From Bacteroidales bacterium (GTDB taxonomy: Bacteria > Bacteroidota > Bacteroidia > Bacteroidales > Muribaculaceae): a stretch of DNA of 42,529 nt. A model generated the notes under the pieces. That model worked only from the letters and a program-made list of their open reading frames with translations, did not search any database and was not told where the DNA came from. A program made the translations under genes and the position numbers. The stretch lies in assembly GCA_014800785.1 (NCBI GenBank), contig JAAVFK010000021.1, positions 12,931 to 55,459 of the forward strand, read 5' to 3'. Positions 1 to 9,204 of the stretch are shown here, in pieces. Position 1 is the stretch's first letter; every line of letters begins with the position of its first letter.

Positions 1-1929
1 GCCGCAACCACCACTTTCTGGAACTACGACGGCGAGAAGTACAAGATCAACCTTATCGACACCCCGGGACACGTTGACTTCACCGTAGAGGTTGAACGTT
101 CGCTCCGCGTCCTCGACGGCGCCGTGGCTACGTTCTGTGCCGTAGGTGGTGTTGAGCCCCAGTCTGAGACCGTTTGGCGTCAGGCTGACAAATATAACGT
201 TCCCCGTATCGGTTACGTCAACAAGATGGACCGTTCCGGCGCGAACTTCCTCGAGGTTGTACGCCAGGTGCGCGAAGTGCTCGGCGCCAACCCGCTTCCC
301 ATTCAGCTCCCGATCGGTGCTGAGGAAACCTTCAAGGGTGTGATCGACCTGATCACCATGAAGGCTCTCTTCTGGCACGACGAGACTATGGGTGCTGAAT
401 ACTCTGTTGAAGAGATCCCCGCAAACCTCCGCGAAGAGGCTGAGGAGTATCGTGACAAGATGCTCGAGACTCTCGCTGAGCTTGACGAGGCTCTGATGGA
501 GAAATATTTCGACGATCCCTCGACTATCACCGAGGATGAGATCCGCCGCGCTATCCGCAAGGGTACCCTCGCGATGGAGATCAACCCGATGCTCTGCGGT
601 TCTTCGTTCAAGAACAAGGGTGTTCAGACCCTGCTCGACGCTGTCTGCGCATATCTGCCCTCTCCCGAGGATGCAGGTGCTGTGGAAGGCCACGCTGTAG
701 GTGATCCCGACACCATCGAGACCCGCGAACCCTCTCCCGAGGCTCCCATGTCGGCTCTCGCGTTCAAGATCGCAACCGACCCCTATGTAGGTCGTCTCTG
801 CTTCTTCCGCGTTTACTCGGGTGAAATCCCCGCAGGCTCTTACGTTCTCAACACCCGTTCGGGTAAGAAGGAGCGTATCTCCCGTCTGTTCCAGATGCAC
901 TCGAACAAGCAGAATCCGAAAGAGAAGATCGGCTGTGGCGATATCGGCGCAGGCGTAGGCTTCAAGGATATCCGCACCGGTGACACCCTCTGTGCTGAAG
1001 ACGCACCCATCGTACTCGAGGCTATGGAGTTCCCCGATCCCGTGATCGGTATCGCCGTAGAGCCCAAGACTCAGAAAGACCTCGACAAGCTCGGTGTCGG
1101 CCTTCAGAAACTCGCCGAGGAGGATCCCACCTTCCGCGTGGAGACCAACGAAGAGACCGGCCAGACCGTTATTTCCGGTATGGGTGAGCTTCACCTCGAC
1201 ATCATCATCGACCGTCTTCGTCGTGAGTTCAAGGTTGAATGTAACCAGGGTCGTCCCCAGGTAACCTACAAAGAGGCTATCACCAAGCCCGTCGAGCTTC
1301 GCGAGACCTTCAAGAAGCAGACCGGTGGTCGCGGTAAGTTCGCAGACATCATCGTCCGCATCGAACCCGCCGACGAGGACTTCGAGGGTTCACTCCAGTT
1401 CATCGACGAGGTTAAGGGCGGTAACGTGCCTAAGGAATACATCCCCTCTGTACAGAAGGGCTTCCAGACCGCGATGAAGAACGGTGTGCTCGCAGGCTAT
1501 CCCGTAGAGCGCCTCAAGGTAACTCTTCTCGACGGTTCTTTCCACCCCGTCGATTCAGACCAGCTCTCGTTCGAGCTCTGCGCTATCCAGGCCTTCAAGA
1601 AGGGTTCTGAGAAGGCAGGTCCGGTGCTCATGGAGCCGATCATGAAGGTCGAGGTAGTGACTCCCGAGGAGTCAATGGGTGACGTAATCGGTGACCTTAA
1701 CAAGCGCCGTGGTCAGGTAGAGGGCATGGAAACTTCGCGTTCCGGCGCCCGTATCGTGAAGGCTAAGGCTCCTCTGGCCGAGATGTTCGGTTATGTGACT
1801 GCCCTTCGTACCATCACCTCGGGCCGTGCGACTTCAACCATGTCGTTCAGCCACTACAGCGAGGTTAGCTCCTCGATCGCCCGCAACGTTCTGGCAGAGT
1901 GTCAGGGCCGCGTCGATCTGATCAAATAA
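1..1929 (+). CDS. fusA: Elongation factor G, 5' end outside window
   Basis: This is the translational GTPase that drives tRNA-mRNA translocation and, with RRF, ribosome recycling in the cytoplasm. The reading frame is open from base 1, so the start codon and about 60-75 N-terminal residues, including the P-loop, lie upstream. Visible are the G3 motif DTPGH at the very beginning, G4 NKMD around residue 75, and the domain II-V core, including the domain IV region with GGRGKFAD. 642 codons are present against about 700-715 for the family. The next gene, rpsJ, begins 21 bases after the stop, so fusA is cotranscribed with the S10 cluster as in the classical str-S10 arrangement. Identity is certain. 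Whether this is the housekeeping copy is inferred from its position. Confidence 0.97.
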   Translation, partial: AATTTFWNYDGEKYKINLIDTPGHVDFTVEVERSLRVLDGAVATFCAVGGVEPQSETVWRQADKYNVPRIGYVNKMDRSGANFLEVVRQVREVLGANPLPIQLPIGAEETFKGVIDLITMKALFWHDETMGAEYSVEEIPANLREEAEEYRDKMLETLAELDEALMEKYFDDPSTITEDEIRRAIRKGTLAMEINPMLCGSSFKNKGVQTLLDAVCAYLPSPEDAGAVEGHAVGDPDTIETREPSPEAPMSALAFKIATDPYVGRLCFFRVYSGEIPAGSYVLNTRSGKKERISRLFQMHSNKQNPKEKIGCGDIGAGVGFKDIRTGDTLCAEDAPIVLEAMEFPDPVIGIAVEPKTQKDLDKLGVGLQKLAEEDPTFRVETNEETGQTVISGMGELHLDIIIDRLRREFKVECNQGRPQVTYKEAITKPVELRETFKKQTGGRGKFADIIVRIEPADEDFEGSLQFIDEVKGGNVPKEYIPSVQKGFQTAMKNGVLAGYPVERLKVTLLDGSFHPVDSDQLSFELCAIQAFKKGSEKAGPVLMEPIMKVEVVTPEESMGDVIGDLNKRRGQVEGMETSRSGARIVKAKAPLAEMFGYVTALRTITSGRATSTMSFSHYSEVSSSIARNVLAECQGRVDLIK

Positions 1930-1950
1930 TCAAAAGACAACTCCATCATA

Positions 1951-2256
1951 ATGAGCCAAAAAATTCGCATCAAACTGAAAAGTTACGATCACAATCTCGT
2001 CGACAAGTCGGCTGAGAAGATCGTGAAGACAGTAAAATCGACCGGCGCTGTTGTCAGCGGTCCCATTCCCCTGCCGACCCACAAGCGCATCTTCACCGTG
2101 AACCGCTCCACTTTCGTCAACAAGAAGAGCCGCGAGCAGTTCGAACTCTCTTCGTTCCAGCGTCTGATCGACATCTACAGCTCCACCTCCAAGACCGTGG
2201 ACGCTCTGATGAAACTGGAACTTCCCAGCGGTGTTGACGTTTCCATCAAGGTCTGA
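1951..2256 (+). CDS. rpsJ: 30S ribosomal protein S10
   Basis: A 101-residue protein of normal S10 length. It sits in the 30S head and, in bacteria generally, doubles as NusE in rRNA and phage antitermination. The N-terminus [14 protein letters not shown] and the loop [14 protein letters not shown] are family signatures; the latter forms the long hairpin that penetrates the 30S head. It follows fusA closely. A 158-base gap with a strong hairpin separates it from rplC, so S10 could be expressed partly independently of the rest of the cluster. Confidence 0.97.
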   Translation: MSQKIRIKLKSYDHNLVDKSAEKIVKTVKSTGAVVSGPIPLPTHKRIFTVNRSTFVNKKSREQFELSSFQRLIDIYSSTSKTVDALMKLELPSGVDVSIKV

Positions 2257-2310
2257 TAGGAAACAACTCCAGAAGATTCGGAACTCCGGTTCAAAAATAA
2301 ACTACAGTTT

Positions 2311-2343
2311 TCCCGGCCCCGCCGGCAACGGCGCGGGTCGGGA
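2311..2343 (+). promoter_or_regulatory. GCAA-tetraloop hairpin in the rpsJ-rplC gap
   Basis: The two arms, 2311-2324 and 2329-2343, form 14 base pairs (one G-U) with a single bulged C at 2334. They are closed by a GCAA loop, a GNRA tetraloop. No U-tract follows; the RNA runs on into a purine/A-rich stretch up to the rplC start. It is therefore not an intrinsic terminator and looks more like a stable leader or processing element for rplC-rplD. Autoregulation by L4 or another r-protein is the obvious hypothesis but is only inferred from position. The pairing itself is read directly from the bases. Confidence 0.6.
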
Positions 2344-2414
2344 ATGACTGCGGACCGGACGGACGAAAACAAAAGCAAACAAAACAAAGCAACCAAAATA
2401 ACAACAAGCAAGAA

Positions 2415-3032
2415 ATGCCAGGATTATTAGGAAAGAAAATCGGAATGACATCCGTTTTCAGTGCCGACGGAAAAAATGTTCCGTGCACTGTTATCGAAGT
2501 AGGTCCTTGCGTAGTTACCCAGGTCAAGACTGTCGAAACCGACGGTTACGACGCAGTTCAGGTTGGCTTCATCGAGAAGAAAGAGAAGCACACAACCAAG
2601 CCTGAAGCCGGTCACTTCAAGAAAGCCGGCGTAGCTCCGCAGCGCCACTTGGCCGAGTTCAAGTCGTTTGAGACAGTCCCCGCTCTGGGCGACACTCTCA
2701 CTGTTGACCTCTTCCAGGAGGGTGGTTTCGTCGACGTTGTCGGCACCTCCAAGGGTAAAGGTTTCCAGGGTGTTGTAAAACGCCACGGTTTCGGCGGTGT
2801 AGGCCAGGCTACCCACGGTCAGCACAACCGTCTCCGCGCTCCCGGTTCAATCGGTGCCTGCTCGTATCCCGCAAAGGTGTTCAAGGGTCTCCGCATGGCC
2901 GGCCAGATGGGCAACGAGCGTGTGACTGTTCAGAATCTTCAGGTCATCAAAGTTCTGCCTGAGCACAATTTGTTAATGATTAAGGGCTCGATCCCCGGAG
3001 CCAAAGGTTCAATCGTTTTAGTCGAGAAATAA
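2415..3032 (+). CDS. rplC: 50S ribosomal protein L3
   Basis: L3 is an early assembly protein that binds near the 3' end of 23S rRNA and reaches toward the peptidyl-transferase centre. At 205 residues it has the usual bacterial length. Recognisable are the start [12 protein letters not shown], the central [13 protein letters not shown] and the [15 protein letters not shown] loop that approaches the A-site crevice. Its TAA stop shares one base with the rplD start (TAATG), implying translational coupling. An ATG is preceded by an A-rich leader rather than a Shine-Dalgarno sequence, as expected in Bacteroidetes. Confidence 0.97.
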   Translation: MPGLLGKKIGMTSVFSADGKNVPCTVIEVGPCVVTQVKTVETDGYDAVQVGFIEKKEKHTTKPEAGHFKKAGVAPQRHLAEFKSFETVPALGDTLTVDLFQEGGFVDVVGTSKGKGFQGVVKRHGFGGVGQATHGQHNRLRAPGSIGACSYPAKVFKGLRMAGQMGNERVTVQNLQVIKVLPEHNLLMIKGSIPGAKGSIVLVEK

Positions 3033-3664
3033 TGGAAGTAGCAGTTTATAACATCAACGGTGAAGACACCGGCCGCAAGGTAGTGCTCAACGATGACGTG
3101 TTCGCACGCAACCTCGAAGAGGGCAACGCCGAACACACTATCTACCTCGACGTAAAACAGTATCTCGCGAACCAGCGCCAGGGTACCCACAAGTCAAAGG
3201 AGCGCAGCGAGGTTTCGGGTTCTACCCGTAAGCTCGGCCGTCAGAAAGGCGGCGGCGGCGCACGTCGCGGTGACATCAACTCACCCCTCCTTCGTGGCGG
3301 CGGCACAGTCTTCGGACCCCGTCCCCGTGACTATCGTTCAAAGCTCAACAAAAAGCAGAAAGCTCTTGCCCGCAAGATCGCTCTGACTTCGAAAGCAAAC
3401 GACAAACAGATCTTCGTAGTCGAAAACTTCACTTTCGACGCTCCGAAAACCAAGGACTTCCTGAAGATCGCCAAGAACTTCAAGGTAGAAGACAAGAAAG
3501 TCCTTCTCGTTTTCGCCGAGCCCAATGACAACGTACTGCTCTCAGTTCGCAACGTGCCCAACGCCCTCATGGCTCAGGCTATCGACCTGAATGCGTACAC
3601 CGTCCTCAACAACGACGCTATCCTTCTGACCGAAGGTTCCGTAGAGATCGTCAACAAATTCTAA
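3032..3664 (+). CDS. rplD: 50S ribosomal protein L4
   Basis: L4 binds domain I of 23S rRNA and lines the exit tunnel. In proteobacteria it also represses the S10 operon. At 210 residues it is a normal L4. The basic, glycine-rich extension (about residues 62-93, [13 protein letters not shown] then [16 protein letters not shown]) is the tunnel-constriction loop. The start overlaps the rplC stop by one base. Whether this L4 is autoregulatory cannot be told; the only leader-like structure seen is the hairpin before rplC. Confidence 0.97.
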   Translation: MEVAVYNINGEDTGRKVVLNDDVFARNLEEGNAEHTIYLDVKQYLANQRQGTHKSKERSEVSGSTRKLGRQKGGGGARRGDINSPLLRGGGTVFGPRPRDYRSKLNKKQKALARKIALTSKANDKQIFVVENFTFDAPKTKDFLKIAKNFKVEDKKVLLVFAEPNDNVLLSVRNVPNALMAQAIDLNAYTVLNNDAILLTEGSVEIVNKF

Positions 3665-3684
3665 ACGAAAGGAGATCAAAGAAA

Positions 3685-3975
3685 ATGGATATCCAGATCA
3701 AACCTATCATCTCTGAAAAGGCAAACGCCTACAGCGAGAAGCAGAACTGCTACGTCTTCGCTGTTTCTCCCGACGCCAACAAGTTCCAGATCAAGGACAT
3801 CGTTGAGAAGCTCTACAACGTCCGCGTCGAGAAAGTGAACACGGCCCTCTATGCCGGCAAGCGTAAAGCACGCTACACCAAAGCCGGTCTCATCCGCGGC
3901 CAGAAACCCTCCTTCAAGAAGGCATACGTAACCGTTGCCGAAGGACAGACCATCGACTATTACAAGAACATCTAA
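3685..3975 (+). CDS. rplW: 50S ribosomal protein L23
   Basis: L23 sits at the mouth of the polypeptide exit tunnel and is the docking site for trigger factor and SRP. At 96 residues it matches family length. The start IKPIISEKANAYSE and the motif YNVRVEKVNTALYAGK are diagnostic. It is 20 bases after rplD; the short gap contains AAAGGAGAT, one of the few purine-rich, Shine-Dalgarno-like stretches in this cluster. rplB begins six bases after its stop. Confidence 0.97.
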   Translation: MDIQIKPIISEKANAYSEKQNCYVFAVSPDANKFQIKDIVEKLYNVRVEKVNTALYAGKRKARYTKAGLIRGQKPSFKKAYVTVAEGQTIDYYKNI

Positions 3976-3981
3976 GCAACA

Positions 3982-4809
3982 ATGGCAGTAAGAAAATTCA
4001 AGCCCACGACTCCGGGCCAAAGACACAAGGTTATTGGTGTGTTCAAAGGAACAATCACTGCTACCACACCAGAAAAGTCTCTTACGACCGGCAAACGCTC
4101 GACCGGTGGCCGTAACTCTTCAGGTCACCTCTCGACCCGCTATCGCGGCGGCGGTCACAAGAGAAAATTGCGTCTCGTCGACTTCAAGCGCACAAACGAC
4201 AACGTACCCGCAACGGTAAAGAGCATCGAATACGATCCCAACCGTTCGGCTCGTATCGCGCTTCTCTACTATGCTGACGGATCCAAGGCATACATCATCG
4301 CTCCCAACGGACTCGAGGTAGGCCAGGTTCTGATGAGCGGTCCCGAGGCCGCTCCCGAGGTAGGCAACACCCTTCCCCTCGCGAAGATCCCCGTCGGTAC
4401 ACTTATCCATTGCATCGAACTCAAGCCCGGTCAGGGTGCCTCGATGGCACGTTCTGCCGGTACGTTCGCTCAGCTTACTTCACGTGAGGGTGACTACGCG
4501 ATCATCAAGCTCCCTTCGGGCGAGACCCGCAAAGTCCTCCTGACCTGCCGCGCAACCGTAGGCGTAGTCGGCAACTCCGACCACGCACTCGAGCAGAGCG
4601 GTAAGGCAGGCCGCAGCCGCTGGCTCGGACGCCGCCCCCACAACCGTGGTGTCGTTATGAACCCTGTCGATCACCCGATGGGTGGTGGTGAAGGCCGTCA
4701 GTCCGGTGGACATCCCCGTTCGCGCACAGGTCTCTACGCCAAGGGTCTTAAGACTCGCGCTCCGAAGAAGCATTCTTCGAAGTATATCATCGAGAGAAGA
4801 AAGAAGTAA
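3982..4809 (+). CDS. rplB: 50S ribosomal protein L2
   Basis: L2 is one of the largest and most conserved 50S proteins, needed for subunit association and an intact peptidyl-transferase centre. It has 275 residues. The C-terminal signature [16 protein letters not shown], around residue 220, contains the conserved histidine near the catalytic site. The basic N-terminus with RHKV and the [12 protein letters not shown] stretch contact 23S rRNA. It lies between rplW and rpsS in canonical order. Confidence 0.98.
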   Translation: MAVRKFKPTTPGQRHKVIGVFKGTITATTPEKSLTTGKRSTGGRNSSGHLSTRYRGGGHKRKLRLVDFKRTNDNVPATVKSIEYDPNRSARIALLYYADGSKAYIIAPNGLEVGQVLMSGPEAAPEVGNTLPLAKIPVGTLIHCIELKPGQGASMARSAGTFAQLTSREGDYAIIKLPSGETRKVLLTCRATVGVVGNSDHALEQSGKAGRSRWLGRRPHNRGVVMNPVDHPMGGGEGRQSGGHPRSRTGLYAKGLKTRAPKKHSSKYIIERRKK

Positions 4810-4834
4810 ACTGATCATCTAAGAACAAACACAA

Positions 4835-5104
4835 ATGAGTCGTTCCCTTAAAAAAGGCCCGTTTATCAGCGTAAAGCTCGAAAAGAAAGTGGCAGCCATG
4901 GAAGAGAGCGGTAAGAAGCAGGTCATCAAGACCTGGAGCCGCGCCTCCATGATCTCTCCCGATTTCGTCGGCCACACTTTCGCAGTTCACAACGGCAACA
5001 AGTTCATCCCCGTCTACGTGACCGAGAACATGGTCGGCCACAAGCTCGGCGAGTTCGCTCCCACGCGTACTTTCCGCGGCCACGGCGGCAACAAGAAGAA
5101 ATAA
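4835..5104 (+). CDS. rpsS: 30S ribosomal protein S19
   Basis: S19 pairs with S13 in the 30S head and contacts the A-site finger bridge. At 89 residues the protein is full length, starting [11 protein letters not shown] and carrying the core [18 protein letters not shown], which is 18 residues, and the basic tail [10 protein letters not shown]. The gap to rplV (37 bases) is A-rich without visible structure. Confidence 0.97.
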   Translation: MSRSLKKGPFISVKLEKKVAAMEESGKKQVIKTWSRASMISPDFVGHTFAVHNGNKFIPVYVTENMVGHKLGEFAPTRTFRGHGGNKKK

Positions 5105-5141
5105 ACAAGGCCCCCCAAACAAATAAAAGAACACAAACACA

Positions 5142-5546
5142 ATGGGTTTAAGAAAAAGAGAAGCAGCAGACGCTATGAAGGAGGCCCGCAAGCAGGAATA
5201 TTTCGCAAAGCTGCGTAATGTTCCCACTTCGCCCCGCAAGATGCGTCTGGTAGTAGATATGGTGCGTGGCCAGGAAGTATTCAAGGCCCTCGGAATCCTC
5301 AAGTTCTCTAACAAGGAGGCTTCCCGCCGTGTAGAAAAGCTCCTCCGTTCGGCAATCGCCAACTGGGAGCAGAAAAACGAACGCAAAGCCGAGGCAGGCG
5401 AGCTCTACGTGAAGACTATCTTCGTAGACGCAGCTCCCATGCTGAAGCGCCTCCGCCCCGCTCCGCAGGGCCGTGGATACCGTATCCGCAAGCGTTCAAA
5501 TCATGTGACTATCTTCGTTGATTCAATCGAAAACAAAAATGCTTAA
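5142..5546 (+). CDS. rplV: 50S ribosomal protein L22
   Basis: L22 touches all six domains of 23S rRNA, and its beta-hairpin lines the exit tunnel next to L4. Here it has 134 residues, longer than the roughly 110 of E. coli because of an N-terminal extension ([19 protein letters not shown]), as is usual in Bacteroidetes. The hairpin region [16 protein letters not shown] is intact. rpsC starts five bases beyond the stop. Confidence 0.96.
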   Translation: MGLRKREAADAMKEARKQEYFAKLRNVPTSPRKMRLVVDMVRGQEVFKALGILKFSNKEASRRVEKLLRSAIANWEQKNERKAEAGELYVKTIFVDAAPMLKRLRPAPQGRGYRIRKRSNHVTIFVDSIENKNA

Positions 5547-5551
5547 TCAAG

Positions 5552-6289
5552 ATGGGACAGAAAGTAAATCCGATCGCTAACCGTCTCGGTGTCATCCGTG
5601 GATGGGATTCCAACTGGTATGGCGGCAAGAAGTACGGCGAGACCCTTCTCGAGGACTCGAAAATCCGTAAATTCCTCCGCACCCAGCTTGCTAAAGCAAG
5701 CGTTTCTCGCATCATCATCGAACGTACGCTCAAGATGGTCACCGTAACCATCTGCACCAACCGTCCCGGTATGATCATCGGTAAGGGTGGTAAGGATGTA
5801 GAGGTTCTCAAAGAGGCTCTCAAGAAACTGACCGACAAGGAAGTTCAGATCAATATTCACGAAATCAAGCGCCCCGAGCTCGACGCAGAGCTTGTAGCCA
5901 TGAACATCGCCCGTCAGATCGAAAACCGCGTAGCTTACCGCCGCGCTGTCAAGATGGCTATCCAGTCGACGATGCGCATGGGTGCCGAGGGCATCAAGGT
6001 TCAGGTTTCAGGTCGTCTCAACGGCGCCGAGATCGCACGTTCCGAGATGTTCAAGGAGGGTCGCACACCGCTCCACACGCTCCGTGCCGACATCGACTAC
6101 GCTCTCGTAGAGGCGCTCACCAAAGTCGGTATCCTCGGTATCAAGGTGTGGATCTGCCGTGGTGAGATCTATGGCAAGAAAGAACTCACTCCCTCTTACG
6201 CCATCGGCCAGAAGGAGCAGGGTGGCTCTCGCCAGCAGAACGACCGTCGCAAAGGCGGTTTCCGCAAGAACAGAAACAACAACCGATAA
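5552..6289 (+). CDS. rpsC: 30S ribosomal protein S3
   Basis: S3 forms the mRNA entry channel with S4 and S5 and contributes to ribosomal helicase activity. At 245 residues it carries an N-terminal KH type II domain with the [14 protein letters not shown] loop (about residues 70-85). The conserved C-terminal domain follows, with [19 protein letters not shown] basic, Asn/Arg-rich tail ends the protein. The gene is in canonical position between rplV and rplP. Confidence 0.97.
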   Translation: MGQKVNPIANRLGVIRGWDSNWYGGKKYGETLLEDSKIRKFLRTQLAKASVSRIIIERTLKMVTVTICTNRPGMIIGKGGKDVEVLKEALKKLTDKEVQINIHEIKRPELDAELVAMNIARQIENRVAYRRAVKMAIQSTMRMGAEGIKVQVSGRLNGAEIARSEMFKEGRTPLHTLRADIDYALVEALTKVGILGIKVWICRGEIYGKKELTPSYAIGQKEQGGSRQQNDRRKGGFRKNRNNNR

Positions 6290-6308
6290 GAAACGCTCAT
6301 AGAGACAT

Positions 6309-6740
6309 ATGTTACAGCCTAAGAAAACCAAATTCCGCCGCGCCCAAAAAGGCCGCATGAAAGGCGAGGCTCAGCGCGGAAACCAGCTCGCTTTCGGCTC
6401 GTTCGGTATCAAGACTCTCGAGTCTAAGTGGATCACCGGCCGTCAGATCGAGGCAGCCCGTATCGCCGTGACACGCTATATGCAGCGTCAGGGTCAGATC
6501 TGGATCCGTATCTTCCCCGATAAACCCATCACCAAGAAGCCTGCAGAGGTACGTATGGGTAAAGGTAAAGGTAACCCCGAAGGTTTCGTTGCGCCTGTTA
6601 CTCCGGGACGTATCCTTCTCGAGGTCGAAGGCGTAAGCTACGACATCGCTAAGGAAGCACTCCGTCTGGCAGCCCAGAAACTTCCTGTGATCACCAAGTT
6701 CGTGGTTCGCCGCGACTACGATCCCAGCCAGAACGTCTAA
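6309..6740 (+). CDS. rplP: 50S ribosomal protein L16
   Basis: L16 organises the A-site side of the peptidyl-transferase centre and is a late-assembling 50S protein. At 143 residues it carries [16 protein letters not shown] at the start and [20 protein letters not shown] in the core, both family hallmarks. It is the last gene before a strong intrinsic terminator, so it marks the 3' end of a likely transcript class in this window. Confidence 0.97.
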   Translation: MLQPKKTKFRRAQKGRMKGEAQRGNQLAFGSFGIKTLESKWITGRQIEAARIAVTRYMQRQGQIWIRIFPDKPITKKPAEVRMGKGKGNPEGFVAPVTPGRILLEVEGVSYDIAKEALRLAAQKLPVITKFVVRRDYDPSQNV

Positions 6741-6747
6741 AATATGA

Positions 6748-6797
6748 TTTCAGCCGGAGCCGGATGAAAAAATCCGGTTCCGACTGAAAATTTTTTT
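6748..6797 (+). terminator. Intrinsic terminator or attenuator between rplP and rpmC
   Basis: The arms 6748-6765 and 6772-6789 form 17 pairs of 18 (one C/A mismatch, one G-U) closed by a six-base GAAAAA loop. A run of seven Ts follows at 6791-6797. This is a textbook Rho-independent terminator starting eight bases after the rplP stop. Since rpmC and the rest of the cluster continue on the same strand and I see no consensus promoter in the next 167 bases, it probably acts as a partial terminator or attenuator. Confidence 0.85.
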
Positions 6798-6964
6798 GCC
6801 CCGGCATACAATAAGAGTGCCGTGGCTGACGTTATGAAAAATGGCTGTGTGTGCCACGCCCGGACCCGAACGAAGCCGAATCGTCTGAACCTCGGTTTTA
6901 AGACACCGCGCTTCTGGAAGTGAAGAGCAGGGCAGATGCAGATCAAAATAACAATAATTCAACA

Positions 6965-7183
6965 ATGAAAAAGGAAGAAATCAAGGAATTAAGCATTCCG
7001 GAACTCAAGGCCCGCATCGAGGCTGCCGAGAAGGCTTATCGTGAATTGAAAGTAACGCACGCGATTGCTCCCGTAGCCGATCCCTCTAAGATCACAAAAG
7101 ACCGCAAGGAGATCGCCCGCTTGAAAACCGTGTTGCGTCAGAAGGAAATCGCTGCTGTTGCAGCTGAAGCTTCTGCAAACTAA
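6965..7183 (+). CDS. rpmC: 50S ribosomal protein L29
   Basis: L29 lies beside L23 at the exit tunnel. The start chosen is the ATG giving MKKEEIKELSIPEL, 72 residues, the normal size. An in-frame ATG 45 bases upstream would add an Asn-rich stretch with no family counterpart. Typical L29 features are the helical N-terminus ELSIPELKARI and the C-terminal DRKEIARLKTVLRQKE. It is the first gene after the terminator, preceded by a 167-base untranslated segment. Confidence 0.95.
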   Translation: MKKEEIKELSIPELKARIEAAEKAYRELKVTHAIAPVADPSKITKDRKEIARLKTVLRQKEIAAVAAEASAN

Positions 7184-7207
7184 TCCCCATCAAAGTATCG
7201 CAGAAAA

Positions 7208-7468
7208 ATGGAAGAAAAAAGACATTTGAGAAAAGAAAGAATCGGGGTTGTTTCGAGCAACAAGTGCGACAAGACAATCACTGTCGAGATCAAGTGGAAA
7301 GAGAAACACCCGATCTACGGTAAGTTCGTCAACAAGACGAAAAAGTACCATGCCCATGACGAGAACAACGAATGCTCGATCGGCGACACCGTTCGTCTGA
7401 TGGAGACTCGCCCTCTGAGCAAGACCAAGAGATGGAGACTTGTTGAAATAATCGAAAAAGTGAAGTAA
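7208..7468 (+). CDS. rpsQ: 30S ribosomal protein S17
   Basis: A primary 16S rRNA-binding protein of the 30S body with an OB fold. The 86 residues include [17 protein letters not shown] at the N-terminus and the [18 protein letters not shown] core, which is the S17 signature region. Its stop is separated from the rplN start by a single base, so the two are probably translationally coupled. Confidence 0.97.
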   Translation: MEEKRHLRKERIGVVSSNKCDKTITVEIKWKEKHPIYGKFVNKTKKYHAHDENNECSIGDTVRLMETRPLSKTKRWRLVEIIEKVK

Positions 7469-7469
7469 T

Positions 7470-7835
7470 ATGATCCAGAGTGAATCGCGTTTAACAGTTG
7501 CAGACAACAGTGGTGCAAAAGAAGCACTCTGCATTCATGTACTCGGCGGCACAGGTCGTCGCTACGCTTCGGTAGGTGACATCATCGTAGTTACCGTCAA
7601 AAGCACCATCCCCCAGTCGGACGTAAAGAAAGGCACCGTTTCGAAGGCTGTCGTTGTACGCACGAAGAAGGAGATCCGTCGTCCCGACGGTTCATACATC
7701 CGTTTCGACGACAACGCATGCGTTCTTCTTAACAACGCCGGCGAACTCCGCGGCACCCGTATCTTCGGCCCCGTCGCTCGTGAGCTTCGTAACACAAACA
7801 TGAAAATCGTTTCACTGGCACCCGAAGTGCTCTAA
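7470..7835 (+). CDS. rplN: 50S ribosomal protein L14
   Basis: L14 lies at the subunit interface, forms bridges to 16S rRNA, and is the docking site of the silencing factor RsfS. At 121 residues it is full length, starting [19 protein letters not shown] and containing the signature [20 protein letters not shown]. Confidence 0.97.
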   Translation: MIQSESRLTVADNSGAKEALCIHVLGGTGRRYASVGDIIVVTVKSTIPQSDVKKGTVSKAVVVRTKKEIRRPDGSYIRFDDNACVLLNNAGELRGTRIFGPVARELRNTNMKIVSLAPEVL

Positions 7836-7848
7836 ACCGTAGATAAAC

Positions 7849-8169
7849 ATGGCTAAATTACACATCAAGAAGGGTGACATGGTCGCCGCCATCGCCGGTG
7901 ACGACAAAGGTAAGACCGGCCGTGTCCTCGAAGTGCTCCCCAAGAAGGGCCGCGCTATCGTGGAAGGTCTCAACATCGTCAAGAAAAGCACCAAGCCCAA
8001 CGCCAAATATCCCCAGGGTGGTATTGTTGAAGTGGAGGCTCCCATCTCCATCTCCAACCTTAACGTACTCGACCCCAAGACCGGCAAGCCCACCCGTATC
8101 GGCCGCCGTCTGAATGAGGCCGGAAAACTGGTCCGTTATTCTAAAAAATCAGGAGAGGAGATCAAGTAA
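7849..8169 (+). CDS. rplX: 50S ribosomal protein L24
   Basis: L24 is an assembly initiator that binds the 5' region of 23S rRNA. At 106 residues it opens with a KOW motif ([20 protein letters not shown]), and [12 protein letters not shown] follows. The final TAA overlaps the rplE ATG (TAATG), a coupling signal shared with rplC-rplD. Confidence 0.96.
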   Translation: MAKLHIKKGDMVAAIAGDDKGKTGRVLEVLPKKGRAIVEGLNIVKKSTKPNAKYPQGGIVEVEAPISISNLNVLDPKTGKPTRIGRRLNEAGKLVRYSKKSGEEIK

Positions 8170-8717
8170 TGAGCAGCACAACACTCGCAAAAGACTATAA
8201 GGAGCGTATCGTTCCCGAACTCACCGAAGAGTTCAAATATACTACCCCCATGCAGGTTCCGCGCCTCGAGAAGATCGTGATCAACCAGGGTCTCGGCGCT
8301 GCAACCCAGGATAAGAAACTCATCGAGACCGCTATCAACGAGCTCACCGCCATCACCGGCCAGAAAGCCGTTCCCACCGTCTCGAAGAAGGATATCGCCA
8401 GCTTCAAGCTGCGTAAGAAAATGCCGATCGGCGCTATGGTAACCCTGCGTCGTGAAAAGATGTACGAATTCCTGGAGCGTCTCGTTCGCGTGGCTCTTCC
8501 CCGAATCCGTGACTTCAAGGGCATCAACGCCAAGCTCGACGGCCGTGGCAACTACACCCTCGGCATCACCGAGCAGATCATCTTCCCCGAAATCAACATC
8601 GACAGCGTGCCCAACATCAAGGGTATGAACATCACTTTCGTGACTTCTGCCGACACCGACGAGGAAGGCTTCGCTCTGCTCAAGAAGTTCGGCCTCCCCT
8701 TCAAGAAAGAGAACTAA
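8169..8717 (+). CDS. rplE: 50S ribosomal protein L5
   Basis: L5 binds 5S rRNA together with L18 and forms the B1b bridge to S13 in the 30S head. The 182-residue product has the signatures [14 protein letters not shown] and [19 protein letters not shown]. The start codon overlaps the rplX stop by one base. Confidence 0.97.
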   Translation: MSSTTLAKDYKERIVPELTEEFKYTTPMQVPRLEKIVINQGLGAATQDKKLIETAINELTAITGQKAVPTVSKKDIASFKLRKKMPIGAMVTLRREKMYEFLERLVRVALPRIRDFKGINAKLDGRGNYTLGITEQIIFPEINIDSVPNIKGMNITFVTSADTDEEGFALLKKFGLPFKKEN

Positions 8718-8753
8718 TCATCTTCAACAAAGAATTTTTTATCCGCACACAAT

Positions 8754-9056
8754 ATGGCAAAAGAATCAATGAAAGCGCGTGAGGTGAAGCGTCAGCGCAT
8801 GGTAGCCAAGTATGCCGAGAAGAAAGCCGCCCTCAAAAAGGCTGCTCTTGCCGACGAAAACGGCAATATCGACTACGAGGCCCTCACCAAACTTCAGAAG
8901 CTCCCGAAGAACGCTTCGAAAGTTCGCCTCCACAACCGCTGCACCATCACCGGCCGTCCGAAAGGCTTCATGCGTCAGTTCGGCATCTCTCGTATTCAGT
9001 TCCGTGAGATGGCATCTGCCGGTCTGATTCCCGGTGTTAAGAAAGCCAGCTGGTAA
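8754..9056 (+). CDS. rpsN: 30S ribosomal protein S14, zinc-free form
   Basis: S14 contacts S10 and S3 in the 30S head. The 100-residue product is the long, zinc-free form. The region that carries a CxxC pair in zinc-binding S14 reads [20 protein letters not shown], with one cysteine only. The C-terminus [11 protein letters not shown] is typical. It is the last r-protein gene before the intruding membrane-enzyme gene and is followed by a hairpin terminator. Confidence 0.96.
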   Translation: MAKESMKAREVKRQRMVAKYAEKKAALKKAALADENGNIDYEALTKLQKLPKNASKVRLHNRCTITGRPKGFMRQFGISRIQFREMASAGLIPGVKKASW

Positions 9057-9103
9057 TCTTAGAAACGACGATGTCGGTCTGTCCGGCATCCCGACAATAT
9101 CGT

Positions 9104-9133
9104 CACCCCGCCTCCGCTTTCGGAAGCGGGGTG
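9104..9133 (+). terminator. Hairpin terminator downstream of rpsN
   Basis: The outer stem CACCCCGC/GCGGGGTG (eight pairs), one C/A mismatch and the inner stem TCCG/CGGA close a CTTT loop. The following ATTCTGTTTCTT is moderately T-rich. A second weaker stem-loop lies just upstream (about 9066-9103). Together they should reduce read-through from the ribosomal cluster into the next gene. The T-tract is imperfect, so efficiency is uncertain. Confidence 0.65.
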
Positions 9134-9176
9134 ATTCTGTTTCTTATCGTTCATGCCTCCGCTTTCGGAAGCGGGG
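9110..9176 (+). repeat. Two direct copies of a 22-bp hairpin core
   Basis: The 22 bases at 9110-9131 recur exactly at 9155-9176, 45 bases apart. Each contains the self-complementary CCGCTT/AAGCGG pair around TCGG. The first copy is the 3' part of the rpsN terminator. The second lacks the 5' CACC extension and sits just before the next start codon, followed by CCTCTTTT. It looks like a duplicated terminator core, perhaps made when the neighbouring gene was inserted. Confidence 0.7.
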
Positions 9177-9204
9177 CGATCCTCTTTTATTCAAGAAAAC
9201 TTAA

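Noticed and set aside
6798-6964. Promoter for rpmC after the intrinsic terminator
   Set aside because: I looked for TAnnTTTG with TTTG about 20 bases upstream and found no acceptable pair.
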